From NCBI RefSeq assembly GCF_000877395.1, contig NZ_JYFE01000037.1:20643-84642 (forward strand): a DNA stretch of 64,000 nucleotides. Direction: 5' to 3'. Under the pieces are notes generated by a model. That model had not been told where the DNA came from and searched no databases. It saw only the letters and a list, made by a program, of their open reading frames with translations. Within the stretch, counting starts at the first letter, position 1, and each line of letters opens with the position of its first letter. The position numbers were made by a program, and so were the translations under genes. Of the stretch, positions 1 through 8,676 are shown one piece after another. This stretch comes from Jannaschia aquimarina. Lineage in GTDB: Bacteria > Pseudomonadota > Alphaproteobacteria > Rhodobacterales > Rhodobacteraceae.

Positions 1-547
1 GGATCGCCACGCTTTCGAGTTCGAGCCCGTTCTTTTCGAGATCCTGCTGGGCCAGCGCGCGGACGCGTTCGACGTAATCGTGCCGTGCCTCGTGCATTTC
101 CGGCATGGTCATCTCGGCGGCGACGGCGCGCAGGGCACTTTCGAACTTGCCCACGAGCAGCCCTTCGAGCCGCTCGCTTTCCAGCGTCCGGCGGCCCAGC
201 GTCGCGGCGGCCATGGACACGGCGTCCTTGGTCTGGCGGACGCGGACGTAGAACTCCGCCTCGACGTCGATCCGCATCCGGTCGCGGGTGATGAGCGCCT
301 GCGTCTCGGTCCGGCTGACGGCCAGCGGGACGGTGTTCAGGTTGACCGGCGTGATGTCGTGGATGATCGGCAGCACGAAGGCGCCGCCGTCGATCACGAC
401 CTTTTCGCCCAGGAAACCTGTGCGCACGAAGGCGATCTCTTTGGTCGACCGCCTGTAGAGCCACTGCATGACCCAATAGACGATCGCGACGACGATGACG
501 GCGACGATCAGCCAGAGGATGAGCTGTCCGATGAGCTGTCCGGTCAT
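1..547 (-). CDS. Flotillin/SPFH-domain membrane protein (3' part missing)
   Basis: The gene reads leftwards off the window edge, so only about 182 N-terminal residues are seen. Residues 4-30 form one hydrophobic segment (LIGQLILWLIVAVIVVAIVY), followed by a basic turn and an SPFH-type domain (KVVIDGGAFVLPIIHDI, then TRDRMRIDVEAEFYVRV). This layout fits flotillin/YqiK proteins, which are membrane-anchored oligomers of microdomain-like assemblies. The ATG follows GGGGAGGAT, and the gene lies 15 bases after the TIM-barrel gene on the same strand, so it is probably the last gene of the Liv-type operon. Why a flotillin sits with a transporter is unknown. The family call is firm; a link to transport is inference. 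Confidence 0.85.
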   Translation of the reverse strand, partial: MTGQLIGQLILWLIVAVIVVAIVYWVMQWLYRRSTKEIAFVRTGFLGEKVVIDGGAFVLPIIHDITPVNLNTVPLAVSRTETQALITRDRMRIDVEAEFYVRVRQTKDAVSMAAATLGRRTLESERLEGLLVGKFESALRAVAAEMTMPEMHEARHDYVERVRALAQQDLEKNGLELESVAI

Positions 548-562
548 GATGTATCCTCCCCT

Positions 563-1390
563 TCAGTCCCGTCCGATGCGTTTGAACGCGGCGGTCTGTT
601 CCTTCATCGCGACCTCCGTGGGCAGCCGCTCCATCGAGGAGGCGCCATAGAAGCCGTGGCAGGTCTGCGAATTGCGCAGGACGAAATCGGCGTCGTCCGG
701 CATGGCGACCGGGCCGCCATGGACCAGGATCACCGCGTCCTTCTTCACCTTCAGCGCCGCCTCGGCCCAGCGATCCACCAGCGCCGGGCATTCCTTGAGC
801 GTCACCGCCGTCTCGGCCCCGATGGCGCCGCCCGTCGTGAGACCCAGATGGCAGACGATGACGTCGGCCCCCGCCTCGGCCATGGCGGTCGCGCTGTCCT
901 CGTCGAAGACATAGGGGGTGGTCAGCATCCCCTTACCGGCGGCCTTGGCGATCATGTCGATCTCGTGTCCGAACCCCATCCCGGTCTCTTCGAGCTGGGC
1001 GCGGAACGTGCCGTCGATCAGGCCGACCGTCGGGAAGTTCTGCACCCCCGAGAAGCCGACGCGGCGCAGCTCGTCCAGAAAGACGTCCATCAGGCGGAAG
1101 GGATCGGTGGCGCAGACCCCCGCCAGAACCGGCGTGTCGCGAACCACGGGCAGCACCTCGCCGGCCATTTCGAGGACGACCGCGTTGGCGTCGCCATAGG
1201 GCATGAGCCCCGCCAGCGAACCGCGCCCCGCCATCCGGTAGCGGCCCGAATTGTAGATCACGATCAGGTCGATGCCGCCGGCCTCTTCGCATTTCGCGGA
1301 CAGGCCCGTCCCGGCGCCGCCGCCGATGATGGGCTCGCCTTTCGCGATCATGGTCTGGAAGCGGTCGAGAATGTCTTGGCGCGGGATCAT
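563..1390 (-). CDS. TIM-barrel enzyme, partner of Tm-1-like domain
   Basis: The product is 275 residues and resembles the TIM-barrel/phosphoenolpyruvate-hydrolase-like family usually encoded beside Tm-1-like (UPF0261) proteins. Landmarks are [12 protein letters not shown] near residues 23-34, [13 protein letters not shown] near 46-58, GVCATDPF near 92-99 and a late VHGGP loop. In plants and bacteria this domain is paired or fused with the Tm-1-like domain; its reaction is not established. The start ATG overlaps the stop of the upstream fusion gene in an ATGA junction (1387-1390), implying coupled translation. A larger upstream extension is open in frame but overlaps the fusion gene, so it was not used. 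No signal peptide is seen. Confidence 0.85.
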   Translation of the reverse strand: MIPRQDILDRFQTMIAKGEPIIGGGAGTGLSAKCEEAGGIDLIVIYNSGRYRMAGRGSLAGLMPYGDANAVVLEMAGEVLPVVRDTPVLAGVCATDPFRLMDVFLDELRRVGFSGVQNFPTVGLIDGTFRAQLEETGMGFGHEIDMIAKAAGKGMLTTPYVFDEDSATAMAEAGADVIVCHLGLTTGGAIGAETAVTLKECPALVDRWAEAALKVKKDAVILVHGGPVAMPDDADFVLRNSQTCHGFYGASSMERLPTEVAMKEQTAAFKRIGRD

Positions 1391-3603
1391 CGGCGAGCCT
1401 CGTGTTTGGTGCGTCTCTGCGCGGTGCGGGTGGGGCGCGGAGCGCCGTGGAGGCCGCGAAAGGCCTCGACCACGGCAGCGGCGAAAGCGGGATCGTTGAT
1501 ATGCTCGGGCCGGCGGATCAGTTGGCGGTTGGCCGTGGAGAGAACCGTGCGGTCCAACGCATCGAAGAGCGCCTTGCGGGCCGCGGCGTCGTGGAAGGGC
1601 TGGCCCGGCGCGTCGAGGGCAGAGACCCCGCCTTCGGGCAGGAAGAAGCGGACCGGGCCCTCCATCTCGTTGAGGCGCGCTCCGATCCAGCGTCCCATCT
1701 CGGCGCATTCCTCAGGCGTCGTGCGCATCAACGTGACCTGCGGGTTGTGTTCGTAGAACAGGCGGTCGCGGTACCGGTCGGGGACGGTGTCGCGAGCGCC
1801 GAAATTCACCATGTCGAGCGCGCCGACCGAACCGATATAGGGCTGGCGGGTACGGATGACGGCGCGGAAACGGTCCTCGGTCGCGGCGAAGACGCCGCCG
1901 AAGAGCATGTCGCAAATCTCGGTCGTGGTCAGATCGAGGACGCCGACCACCTTGCCGCTATCGACGAGGGTCTCCATCGACTGACCGCCGATGCCGGTGG
2001 CGTGGAAGACGAGGCAGTCGTAATCGTCGTCTAGCTGGGCGACGACCTGCTGGATGCAGGGCGTGGTGACGCCGAACATCGTCAGCCCGATCGCAGGCTT
2101 GCGGCCGGGGCGCGGCGCAGCCTCCCGCCGGGCGCGCACCATGCCGATCATGGCCTGCGCGGCGTTGCCCAGCACCTCTTCGGTGATCGCATTCAGACCC
2201 TGAACGTCGGCTACGGAATGCATCATCATCAGGTCCGAGGATCCGACATAGCGTTGCACGTCGCCCGACGCGACGGTCGAGACGATAAGCTTGGGCACGC
2301 CCACGGGCAGGGCCCGCATGGCGGGCGCCGCCATGGCCGTGCCGCCCGAGCCGCCCGCCGAGATCACGCCCGCGATCCCCTCTTGGCGGGCGATCCAGCG
2401 CGAGAAGGCCAACGCCATCCCCGCGACCGACTGGCCCCGGTCGCCGGTGAAGACGCCCGCGGCGCCGCGCGGGTGGAACGCGGCGATCTGGTGGGCCGGG
2501 ATCTCGGCGCCCGTATGCCCGCCCGTCGTGGACAGGTCCGCGATACGTACCGGCAGCCCGGCCTCGCGGATGAGGTCGCGCATGTAGCGCAACTCCGCCC
2601 CCTTGGTGTCCAGCGTTCCGGCCACGACGACCACCTGCGCGCCCGGCGCGGCGAGCGGTCGGATCTCGGTACTGGCGGGGGCAGACGTGGACCGGCCGGG
2701 GACGGCGGAGGACTGGACCTTGGCCATACGCTCCAGCACCGGGACGGGAACGGGCGCGGACCACCGCGTCGGAAGCGTCGGGTTGGACTGATAGACTTTG
2801 GTGAGCGTGGGAGCGTCCGAGGGACCGGTCCGCTTTTCTTCGGCGGCAACGGGCGCCGAGTCGACAGGCGTGTCGTCATGGGCATGGCGACCGACCCCCA
2901 AAAGACGCTGTTGCAGGTCGCGGTCCCCTGCCAGTTGTGCGGCGGGCGCGAGGCGATTGATCCTGCCATTCACCATGATCGCCACGTTGTCGGCGACCGC
3001 ACACGCGACGCCGATATTCTGCTCGATCACGAGGACCTCGATATCCCCCTCTTCGGCGAGACGCAGGAGGATATCCTCGACCTGCGCGACGATGACGGGG
3101 GCCAGCCCCTCGGTGGGCTCGTCCATGATCAGGAGCTTGGGGTTCGCCAGAAGCGCGCGGGAGATGGCGAGCATCTGCTGTTCGCCGCCCGAAAGCTGCC
3201 CGCCGCCATTGCTCTTGCGCTCGGCCAGGCGGGGGAAGGTGGAATAGATGCGGTCGACAGTCCAGGCGCCTTCGGACGTCTCGACCATCCGAAGATGCTC
3301 GTCCACGGTCAGGCTGGGCCAGAGCCGCCGGCCCTGGGGCACATAGCCCACGCCCATGCGCGCGATCTCTGTCGGGTTGCGGCCCACGAGGGGCTGGCCC
3401 GCGAAGGTGATCGACCCCGAGGCGACCTGCACCATCCCCATGATCGCCTTGCAGAGCGTCGTCTTGCCCATGCCATTGCGACCGACCACCGAAAGCACGC
3501 CGCCATCGAGCCGCAGGTCCACGCCCTGCAAGGCGTGCGACGCGCCGTAATAGACGTTGAGCCCCTTGACCTCGAGGGCAGGTGCGCGCCCCCGCTCAGC
3601 CAT
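1387..3603 (-). CDS. LivF-type ABC ATPase fused to Tm-1-like (UPF0261) domain
   Basis: One uninterrupted 738-residue protein carries two domains. Residues 1-240 are a branched-chain amino-acid type ABC ATPase: Walker [10 protein letters not shown] (41-49), signature LSGGE (137-141), Walker B LLIMDEP (157-163) and a switch histidine replaced by glutamine in VIEQN. Residues 240-320 form a Pro/Ala-rich linker. Residues 321 to about 725 match the Tm-1-like ATP-binding family, with [13 protein letters not shown] at its start, ISAGGSGGT and [13 protein letters not shown] normal LivF is about 235 residues, so the second half is a genuine addition. It follows LivG with an 8-base overlap and precedes the TIM-barrel partner, so all three Tm-1-system parts are tied to the transporter. 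The function of the Tm-1 half is unknown. Confidence 0.9.
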   Translation of the reverse strand: MAERGRAPALEVKGLNVYYGASHALQGVDLRLDGGVLSVVGRNGMGKTTLCKAIMGMVQVASGSITFAGQPLVGRNPTEIARMGVGYVPQGRRLWPSLTVDEHLRMVETSEGAWTVDRIYSTFPRLAERKSNGGGQLSGGEQQMLAISRALLANPKLLIMDEPTEGLAPVIVAQVEDILLRLAEEGDIEVLVIEQNIGVACAVADNVAIMVNGRINRLAPAAQLAGDRDLQQRLLGVGRHAHDDTPVDSAPVAAEEKRTGPSDAPTLTKVYQSNPTLPTRWSAPVPVPVLERMAKVQSSAVPGRSTSAPASTEIRPLAAPGAQVVVVAGTLDTKGAELRYMRDLIREAGLPVRIADLSTTGGHTGAEIPAHQIAAFHPRGAAGVFTGDRGQSVAGMALAFSRWIARQEGIAGVISAGGSGGTAMAAPAMRALPVGVPKLIVSTVASGDVQRYVGSSDLMMMHSVADVQGLNAITEEVLGNAAQAMIGMVRARREAAPRPGRKPAIGLTMFGVTTPCIQQVVAQLDDDYDCLVFHATGIGGQSMETLVDSGKVVGVLDLTTTEICDMLFGGVFAATEDRFRAVIRTRQPYIGSVGALDMVNFGARDTVPDRYRDRLFYEHNPQVTLMRTTPEECAEMGRWIGARLNEMEGPVRFFLPEGGVSALDAPGQPFHDAAARKALFDALDRTVLSTANRQLIRRPEHINDPAFAAAVVEAFRGLHGAPRPTRTAQRRTKHEARR

Positions 3604-4396
3604 GTCCGTCGCCCAGATAGAGTTCCTGAACCTCGGCGTCGTTCTCGATCTCTTCGGGGGTGCCTTCCTTGAAGACGGTCCCGTTGTGCATCATCGTCAC
3701 GCTCTCGGCGACGCGCAGGGCGACGTCCATGTCGTGCTCGATGATGACATAGCCGATATGCTCGGGCAGATTCGTGAGCAGGCGGACGAGCTCTCCGCGC
3801 TCGGTTGGCGACAGGCCCGCAGCGGGTTCGTCGAAGAGGATCAGGCGCGGCGCGCCCGCAAGCGCGAGCGCGATTTCGAGCTGGCGCTGCTGACCGTAGC
3901 TGAGATTGGCGACCATCGTGGAGGAGGCGTCGGTCAGGTTCACCGCCTCGATCAGTTCCTCGGCCCGCGACAGCAGCGTGTCGCCTTGCCGCGGACGCAG
4001 CATCGAGAACCGCGCGCGGGAGACGCCGCGGCAGGCGAGGTAGACATTGTCGGCCACCGTCAGTCCGCCGAACAACAGGCTGATCTGGTAGGTCCGGCGC
4101 AGGCCCCGGCGGACCCGTTCATGGGCCGGAAAGGTCGTCACGTCCTCGCCGAAGAGGCGGATCGTACCGGATGTCGGAAGGAAGTCGCCGGTCACGCAGT
4201 TGAAGAGCGTCGTCTTGCCCGCGCCGTTCGAGCCCAGCACCGCGCGCCGCTCTCCGGATGCGACGGTCATGGTCACGTCGGCGATTGCGGCCAGGGCCCC
4301 GAACATCTTTTGGACGCCGCGCAATTCCAGCGCGGCACCGGTCGAGACCGAGCCGATCCGCGCGGGCGCGGCGGGTGTCCCGGTCTGCGCGTTCAC
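3596..4396 (-). CDS. ABC transporter ATP-binding protein, LivG type
   Basis: A 266-residue cytoplasmic ATPase of the branched-chain amino-acid/HAAT transporter class. Walker [10 protein letters not shown] lies at residues 55-63, followed by a Q-loop region (RTYQ), the signature LSYGQQ, Walker B LILFDEP and the LivG hallmark [12 protein letters not shown] start at 4396 was chosen because it overlaps the LivM stop in a GTGA junction (4393-4396). The C-terminus overlaps the LivF fusion start by 8 bases. It should power LivH/LivM with the LivF-like partner. The substrate is unlikely to be a simple amino acid given the catabolic neighbours, but this is inference. Confidence 0.92.
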   Translation of the reverse strand: MNAQTGTPAAPARIGSVSTGAALELRGVQKMFGALAAIADVTMTVASGERRAVLGSNGAGKTTLFNCVTGDFLPTSGTIRLFGEDVTTFPAHERVRRGLRRTYQISLLFGGLTVADNVYLACRGVSRARFSMLRPRQGDTLLSRAEELIEAVNLTDASSTMVANLSYGQQRQLEIALALAGAPRLILFDEPAAGLSPTERGELVRLLTNLPEHIGYVIIEHDMDVALRVAESVTMMHNGTVFKEGTPEEIENDAEVQELYLGDGHG

Positions 4397-5454
4397 CGCA
4401 GGCCTCCGTCGCGGGCCATCTGCGCCCGCCGCGCCCTCCACCGGTCCCACAGGCCCAGCACGCCGTCGGGCGAGAAGAAGACGAGCGCCAGGAAGCCCAG
4501 CCCGATCAGAAGCTTGAAGCGCTCTCCCGACAGGCCGAAGGCCAGCAGAACGTCCGGCGAGAAGGTGCGCAGCAGGACGTAGATCAGCGCCCCGATGAAG
4601 GGGCCGATCGGCCGCCCGATCCCGCCGATCACGGCGATCACCAGGATGTCGATGACGGCCGGGATGCCCGCCGTCCCCGGCGCGATCTGTGCGTTCTGCC
4701 AGACCAGCAGGATGCCCGCCACCGCCGCGATGATCGACGCGAACGTGTAGGCCGCGACCCGGTGCGCGGTCACGTTGAAGCCCAGTGCCGCCATCCGGCG
4801 CGGGTTGTCTCGGATGCCCTGAAGCGCGAGGCCGAAGGGCGCGCGCGAGACATAGATGACGACACCATAGGCCAGCGTCGCCCAGCCCAGCGTGAGGTAG
4901 TAGAACGGCATCGGTTCGCGCCAGTCGACGCCGAAGAGGCGCGGCGGCACCACGAGGTTGAAGCCGGTATAGCCGTTGAAGATCGTGTAGTTCTGGCGGG
5001 TGAAATAGAAGAACGCCGCCGCGATCGCGAGGGTGATCATGATCGTGTAGATGCCCTCGGTCCGCACGGCGAGGGCACCGACGATGGTGCCGAAGATCGC
5101 CGCGATGATGATCGCGATGGGGACATAGAGCCACCACGGCAGGTCCATCGAGATCTCGGCGATGCCGGAGGTTCCGAAGATCGCCACCATATAGCCCGCC
5201 ATCGCCGCGACCGACATCTGGATCAGGCTGACCATGCCCCCGTAGCCCGCAAGGAACATCAGCGAGAGCGCGATCATCCCAAGGATGAAGGTCCAGCCGA
5301 AGACCTGAAAGAGGATGAAGTCGTTCGCATAGGCCGGCAGCGTCAGCAGGAAGAGGCCCAGCGCCCACCAGACCGGCGGGATCCGTTCCACCCAACCGGC
5401 CTCCGGTCGCTCGCGGGATGCGGAGCGGTCGAGAGGGGGTTCCGCCAGCGCCAT
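4393..5454 (-). CDS. ABC transporter permease, LivM type
   Basis: A 353-residue integral inner-membrane protein with about ten hydrophobic segments, starting around residue 29 after a charged cytoplasmic N-terminus. It shows the LivM-family pattern: GYGGMVSLIQMSVAAMAGYM (residues about 69-88), a RDNPRRMAALG cytoplasmic loop that contacts the ATPase, and GGIGRPIGPFIGALI near the end. It begins three bases after the LivH stop and ends in a GTGA overlap with LivG. It forms the translocation pore together with LivH. No odd features were seen. Confidence 0.93.
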   Translation of the reverse strand: MALAEPPLDRSASRERPEAGWVERIPPVWWALGLFLLTLPAYANDFILFQVFGWTFILGMIALSLMFLAGYGGMVSLIQMSVAAMAGYMVAIFGTSGIAEISMDLPWWLYVPIAIIIAAIFGTIVGALAVRTEGIYTIMITLAIAAAFFYFTRQNYTIFNGYTGFNLVVPPRLFGVDWREPMPFYYLTLGWATLAYGVVIYVSRAPFGLALQGIRDNPRRMAALGFNVTAHRVAAYTFASIIAAVAGILLVWQNAQIAPGTAGIPAVIDILVIAVIGGIGRPIGPFIGALIYVLLRTFSPDVLLAFGLSGERFKLLIGLGFLALVFFSPDGVLGLWDRWRARRAQMARDGGLR

Positions 5455-5457
5455 GAC

Positions 5458-6468
5458 TCAACTCCTCCCCAGAAGGCCCTGGGGGCGGAAGGCGAGGACG
5501 GCGGCCATGATGAGGAAGGTGAATACGACCGAATAGGTCGGCGCGTAGACGAGGCCCAATTGTTCGGCCAGACCGATCACGAGCGCGCCGATGGCCGCGC
5601 CCGGGATCGAGCCCATCCCACCCACTATCACCACCACGAGAGAGGCCAGAAGAAAGCGCGTGTCTTCCCCCGGAGAGAGCGACTGGAAGGTCCCGCCGAT
5701 GATCCCGGCCATGCCGGCGAGCCCCGCGCCGAAGCCGAAGACGGCCAGGAAGACGTACTGGATGCGCACGCCCGAGGCGGCCAGCATCTCACGGTCGTCC
5801 ACGCCCGCTCGGACCAGCATCCCCAGTTTGGTCCGGTTCAGGACGAACCACATCGCGAAGCCCACGACGATCGCCGCGAAAAGGATGGCCATGCGAACAG
5901 CCGGATAGCGCAGGAACACGATCTCGCCCGAAGATCGGGTGCCGCTGACGATGGGCAGCGTCATCGGCCCGCTGAGCCAGTCGGGCGCGAAGATCGTGTA
6001 GCTCTGCCCGCCCCAGATCCACAGCAGGATGTCGGCGATGACGACCGACAGGCCGATGGTCACCATGGTCTGTCGCAGCTCCTCGCCCTCCATCCGGCGG
6101 AAGACCTGGTTTTGCAGGATGAGACCCAGCGCGGCCACGACGATGAAGACGACCGGAAAGGCCAGCAGCCAGGAGCCGGTCCGCTCGGACACTTCGAAGC
6201 CGATATAGCCGCCCAGCAGGTAGAGCGATCCATGGGCCAGGTTCACGTTGCGCATGAGGCCGAAGATCAGCGTGAAGCCCGACGCGACGAGGAAGTAGAG
6301 CGCGCCCAGCGTGACGCCGCCGAAGACCGCGTTCAGAAAGATCCGCTTGCGGCCGAACGTCTCCTCCATCGCCTCGGACCAAGGTGCGAAGATCGACCAT
6401 AGCAAGACGGCGACGACGAGGCCGATGATGACCGACCATACCGGATGGCGCGACACGAATGCCGTCAT
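5458..6468 (-). CDS. ABC transporter permease, LivH type
   Basis: A 336-residue inner-membrane permease. An extra N-terminal hydrophobic segment (residues 10-28) precedes the usual LivH core, which begins with LNAVFGGVTLGALYFLVASG and FGLMRNVNLAHGSLY; the NLAHG element is the family hallmark. GGMGSIPGAAIGAL lies near the C-terminus and the protein ends FRPQGLLGRS, as LivH proteins usually do. The ATG at 6468 is preceded by GGGAGGAG. It is the first of the closely packed Liv genes, 100 bases after the AraC gene on the same strand. Confidence 0.93.
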   Translation of the reverse strand: MTAFVSRHPVWSVIIGLVVAVLLWSIFAPWSEAMEETFGRKRIFLNAVFGGVTLGALYFLVASGFTLIFGLMRNVNLAHGSLYLLGGYIGFEVSERTGSWLLAFPVVFIVVAALGLILQNQVFRRMEGEELRQTMVTIGLSVVIADILLWIWGGQSYTIFAPDWLSGPMTLPIVSGTRSSGEIVFLRYPAVRMAILFAAIVVGFAMWFVLNRTKLGMLVRAGVDDREMLAASGVRIQYVFLAVFGFGAGLAGMAGIIGGTFQSLSPGEDTRFLLASLVVVIVGGMGSIPGAAIGALVIGLAEQLGLVYAPTYSVVFTFLIMAAVLAFRPQGLLGRS

Positions 6469-6568
6469 CTGACGCCAAGCTCCTCCCTGTTGGGGAAAGC
6501 CTAAACCGGTTGCGGGGCGCGGCGCGTACCCGACAGTCTGATCGTTGCGCCGAAGGTCCGCTTAATCG

Positions 6569-7408
6569 TCAGTGCGGCAGCGGGGTCTGGACACAGCGGC
6601 GATAGGCGGTGGGCGGCACGACCCCGTTTGCGATGAAGAACCGCGAAAAGCTGGCCTGGCTGGAGAAGCCCAGATCGAAGCCGATATCGGCCACCGCGTC
6701 CGCGCTTTCCGACAGCTTGTCGATGGCCCGCTCCATCCTCAGAGCGTTCAGGTAGAGGTTCGGTGTCAGGCCGACCTGTTCGCGGAACAGCTTGTAGAAG
6801 TGCGGCCGGGACAGGCCCGCCTCTCGGGCAACGGCGCACATGTCGATATCCTCTCCCACGCCGCGCTGAAGGATGCGCAGCGAGCGGCGGATCCGGAAAT
6901 CCCGGCTGACGACATTGGGGCCGATGAAGGCGCGCCCGCTTTCCGTCCACTGCCAGGATTGGTCGTAGGCCGATTGCGACAGCGCGCAGAGGCGATCCTC
7001 CAGCATCGGATCGTCGGCATCCGGGTCGAGCATGGTGGCTGCCGTTTCGCGGACGAGGTGGCCCAGACGGTCCGTCACCTCGATGCCCACGCGGCCGAAT
7101 TGAAGCGAGGCCGTCACTTGGCGCGCGACTTCGAGAAACCAGGCCGGGCGGATGTAGAGGACCAGCGCGAGCGTCGGCTGGCTGGACGGCGCGTTCTGGA
7201 AGTAATGCGACTGCCACGGGCTGACGGCGACGGCCTGTCCCGGCGAAATCGGCCAGAGCTGATCCCCGACGGACATGGCGGCGGGCGGGCCCTGAACGTG
7301 AAAGATCAGGTGGCCCTCGCGATGCGCGTGTGGGGCCATGCGCCGATCCATGGAATAGAGACAGACACGCCCAAAGGCGCCGTGAAACACGGCAATTGCG
7401 GTACTCAT
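6569..7408 (-). CDS. AraC-family transcriptional regulator
   Basis: A 279-residue regulator with an N-terminal cupin-like sensor (PHAHREGHLIFHV, residues about 25-37) and a C-terminal double helix-turn-helix of AraC/XylS type. The DNA-binding part begins near residue 180 (RRSLRILQRG) and includes REAGLSRPHFYKLFREQVGLTPNLYLNALRM-like helices and the second motif IGFDLGFSSQASFSRFF. It lies between the dehydrogenase and LivH genes, on the same strand, so it probably controls this operon. The likely ligand is the compound taken up by the adjacent transporter; this is inferred from position only. Confidence 0.92.
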   Translation of the reverse strand: MSTAIAVFHGAFGRVCLYSMDRRMAPHAHREGHLIFHVQGPPAAMSVGDQLWPISPGQAVAVSPWQSHYFQNAPSSQPTLALVLYIRPAWFLEVARQVTASLQFGRVGIEVTDRLGHLVRETAATMLDPDADDPMLEDRLCALSQSAYDQSWQWTESGRAFIGPNVVSRDFRIRRSLRILQRGVGEDIDMCAVAREAGLSRPHFYKLFREQVGLTPNLYLNALRMERAIDKLSESADAVADIGFDLGFSSQASFSRFFIANGVVPPTAYRRCVQTPLPH

Positions 7409-7511
7409 GATTTTTCCTCCCCTCGCCTTTCGGCGAGTTCCTCCGGCGTCAGGCTAGCGCCTTTACGTAGAGTCACCAAGAAAAGTCTCGGCGCATGGCG
7501 AGCTTCGGCCA

Positions 7512-8573
7512 TCAGACCGCGTCCTCCAGAAGCGCGAGGTAATCCGCCTTGGTCGCATGCCTCGGATTGGTCTGGGTGGCCGGGTCGGCGGCGGCGCGCG
7601 CCGCCACCCTGCCGAGTGCCGCGCGGTCGAGGCCGAGATATCCGATGCGATCGGGCAGCCCGATCCGCAGGCCGAACTCGGCCAGAACGTCTATCAGATC
7701 GGCCTGAGGCGCGTGCCCCATCTCGACCGCGATCCGGCGGTAGCGGTCGCCGACCGCCGGAGCGTTGAACCCGAGGATGCGCGGCAGAACGGACGCATGA
7801 AGCCGTCCGTGGGGCAGCGCGTCCCCGGTTTCCGCCTCGAGCCCGAGGGCAATCGCCTCGGTCGCGCCTAGCCCCTTCTGCGCGGCGAGTGCGCCATTCA
7901 GGGCCGCCGCCATCATCTCTCGCCGCGGGGCCGGCCGTCGACCGTCCCGAACGGCTTCTTCCAGGTTGTGGGTCGCCCGGTAGATTCCTTCCAGCGCGAT
8001 CCCGTCGGCGGGGGGATTGTAGCCGGGCGCGAGATACGCCTCGATGCAGTGAGCCAGCGCGTCGAACCCATGCGCCGCCGTGCGCATGGCGTCGGTGCCG
8101 TAGGTCAGGCAAGGGTCGCACAGGATCGCGGCCGGAACGGCGGCGGCGGGCGTCCGCGTTGACCCGGCCTGCATAGGCCGCCCCAAGCCGATATCCGAAG
8201 TCGTCGTCGGAACCGCGACGAGCGGCAGGCCGGGCGCCGAGACGGCGGCGACGCGGCGCCCGGTTTCCATTGCGGACGTCCCTCCGAAGGCCACGATCAC
8301 ATCGCATTCCGCCTCGCGCGCGGCCTGAGCGAGCGTTTCGACCCACATGGCCAGCCCGACATCCGACGGGGGCGCAAGCGTGCGGTCCCAGATCGCCGTG
8401 GCGGAAGACGGCAGGGCATCTTCCAGCATGGCGCGCCCATCCTCCGTTGGCCCGTCCTCGTCCGTCACGAGAAGCGGCCGCGAGACGCGAAGGCGCGCCA
8501 TCTCGGAGGCCAGCGCATCCTCGAAGACACGCTCCGCGAAGTGGATCCTCGTGACATAGGTGATGAGAGACAT
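7512..8573 (-). CDS. Iron-type alcohol dehydrogenase, maleylacetate-reductase-like
   Basis: A 353-residue protein of the group III (iron-containing) alcohol dehydrogenase family. The NAD-binding GGTS turn is at residues 97-100. The first metal-ligand pair is intact in HGFDALAHCIEAY (D171, H175), and PHGRLHASVLP (H255, H259) resembles maleylacetate reductases. The two histidines expected 14 and 10 residues before H255 are Ile241 and Leu245, so one metal ligand and a catalytic His are missing. An ATG at 8573 was preferred over a GTG twelve bases upstream; neither has a good ribosome site. It lies between the binding-protein gene and the AraC gene, suggesting it acts on the imported compound. 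The substrate is not known. Confidence 0.85.
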   Translation of the reverse strand: MSLITYVTRIHFAERVFEDALASEMARLRVSRPLLVTDEDGPTEDGRAMLEDALPSSATAIWDRTLAPPSDVGLAMWVETLAQAAREAECDVIVAFGGTSAMETGRRVAAVSAPGLPLVAVPTTTSDIGLGRPMQAGSTRTPAAAVPAAILCDPCLTYGTDAMRTAAHGFDALAHCIEAYLAPGYNPPADGIALEGIYRATHNLEEAVRDGRRPAPRREMMAAALNGALAAQKGLGATEAIALGLEAETGDALPHGRLHASVLPRILGFNAPAVGDRYRRIAVEMGHAPQADLIDVLAEFGLRIGLPDRIGYLGLDRAALGRVAARAAADPATQTNPRHATKADYLALLEDAV

Positions 8574-8639
8574 GGGGGCGTCCACGGTCAGGCGTCGCGA
8601 CGAAGGCCGCGCCCTGCCGAGGCGCGCCCGGGCGATTGT

Positions 8640-8663
8640 GCCGGGCGCGGCGCGGCGCCCGGC
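8640..8663 (-). terminator. GC-rich stem-loop after binding-protein gene
   Basis: Perfect 9-bp arms (8640-8648 GCCGGGCGC and 8655-8663 GCGCCCGGC) with a 6-base loop lie 14 bases after the stop of the substrate-binding-protein gene. There is no T-run. The position fits an mRNA-stabilising or partial-termination hairpin that keeps the binding protein more abundant than the downstream products. Confidence 0.6.
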
Positions 8664-8676
8664 CTGGCATTCGGGA

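Noticed and set aside
4258..6402. A 714-codon open frame on the plus strand opposite LivM/LivH
   Set aside because: It is the antisense of transmembrane genes in G+C-rich DNA: its translation is Asp/Arg/His-rich with no domain, no ribosome site and no family match.
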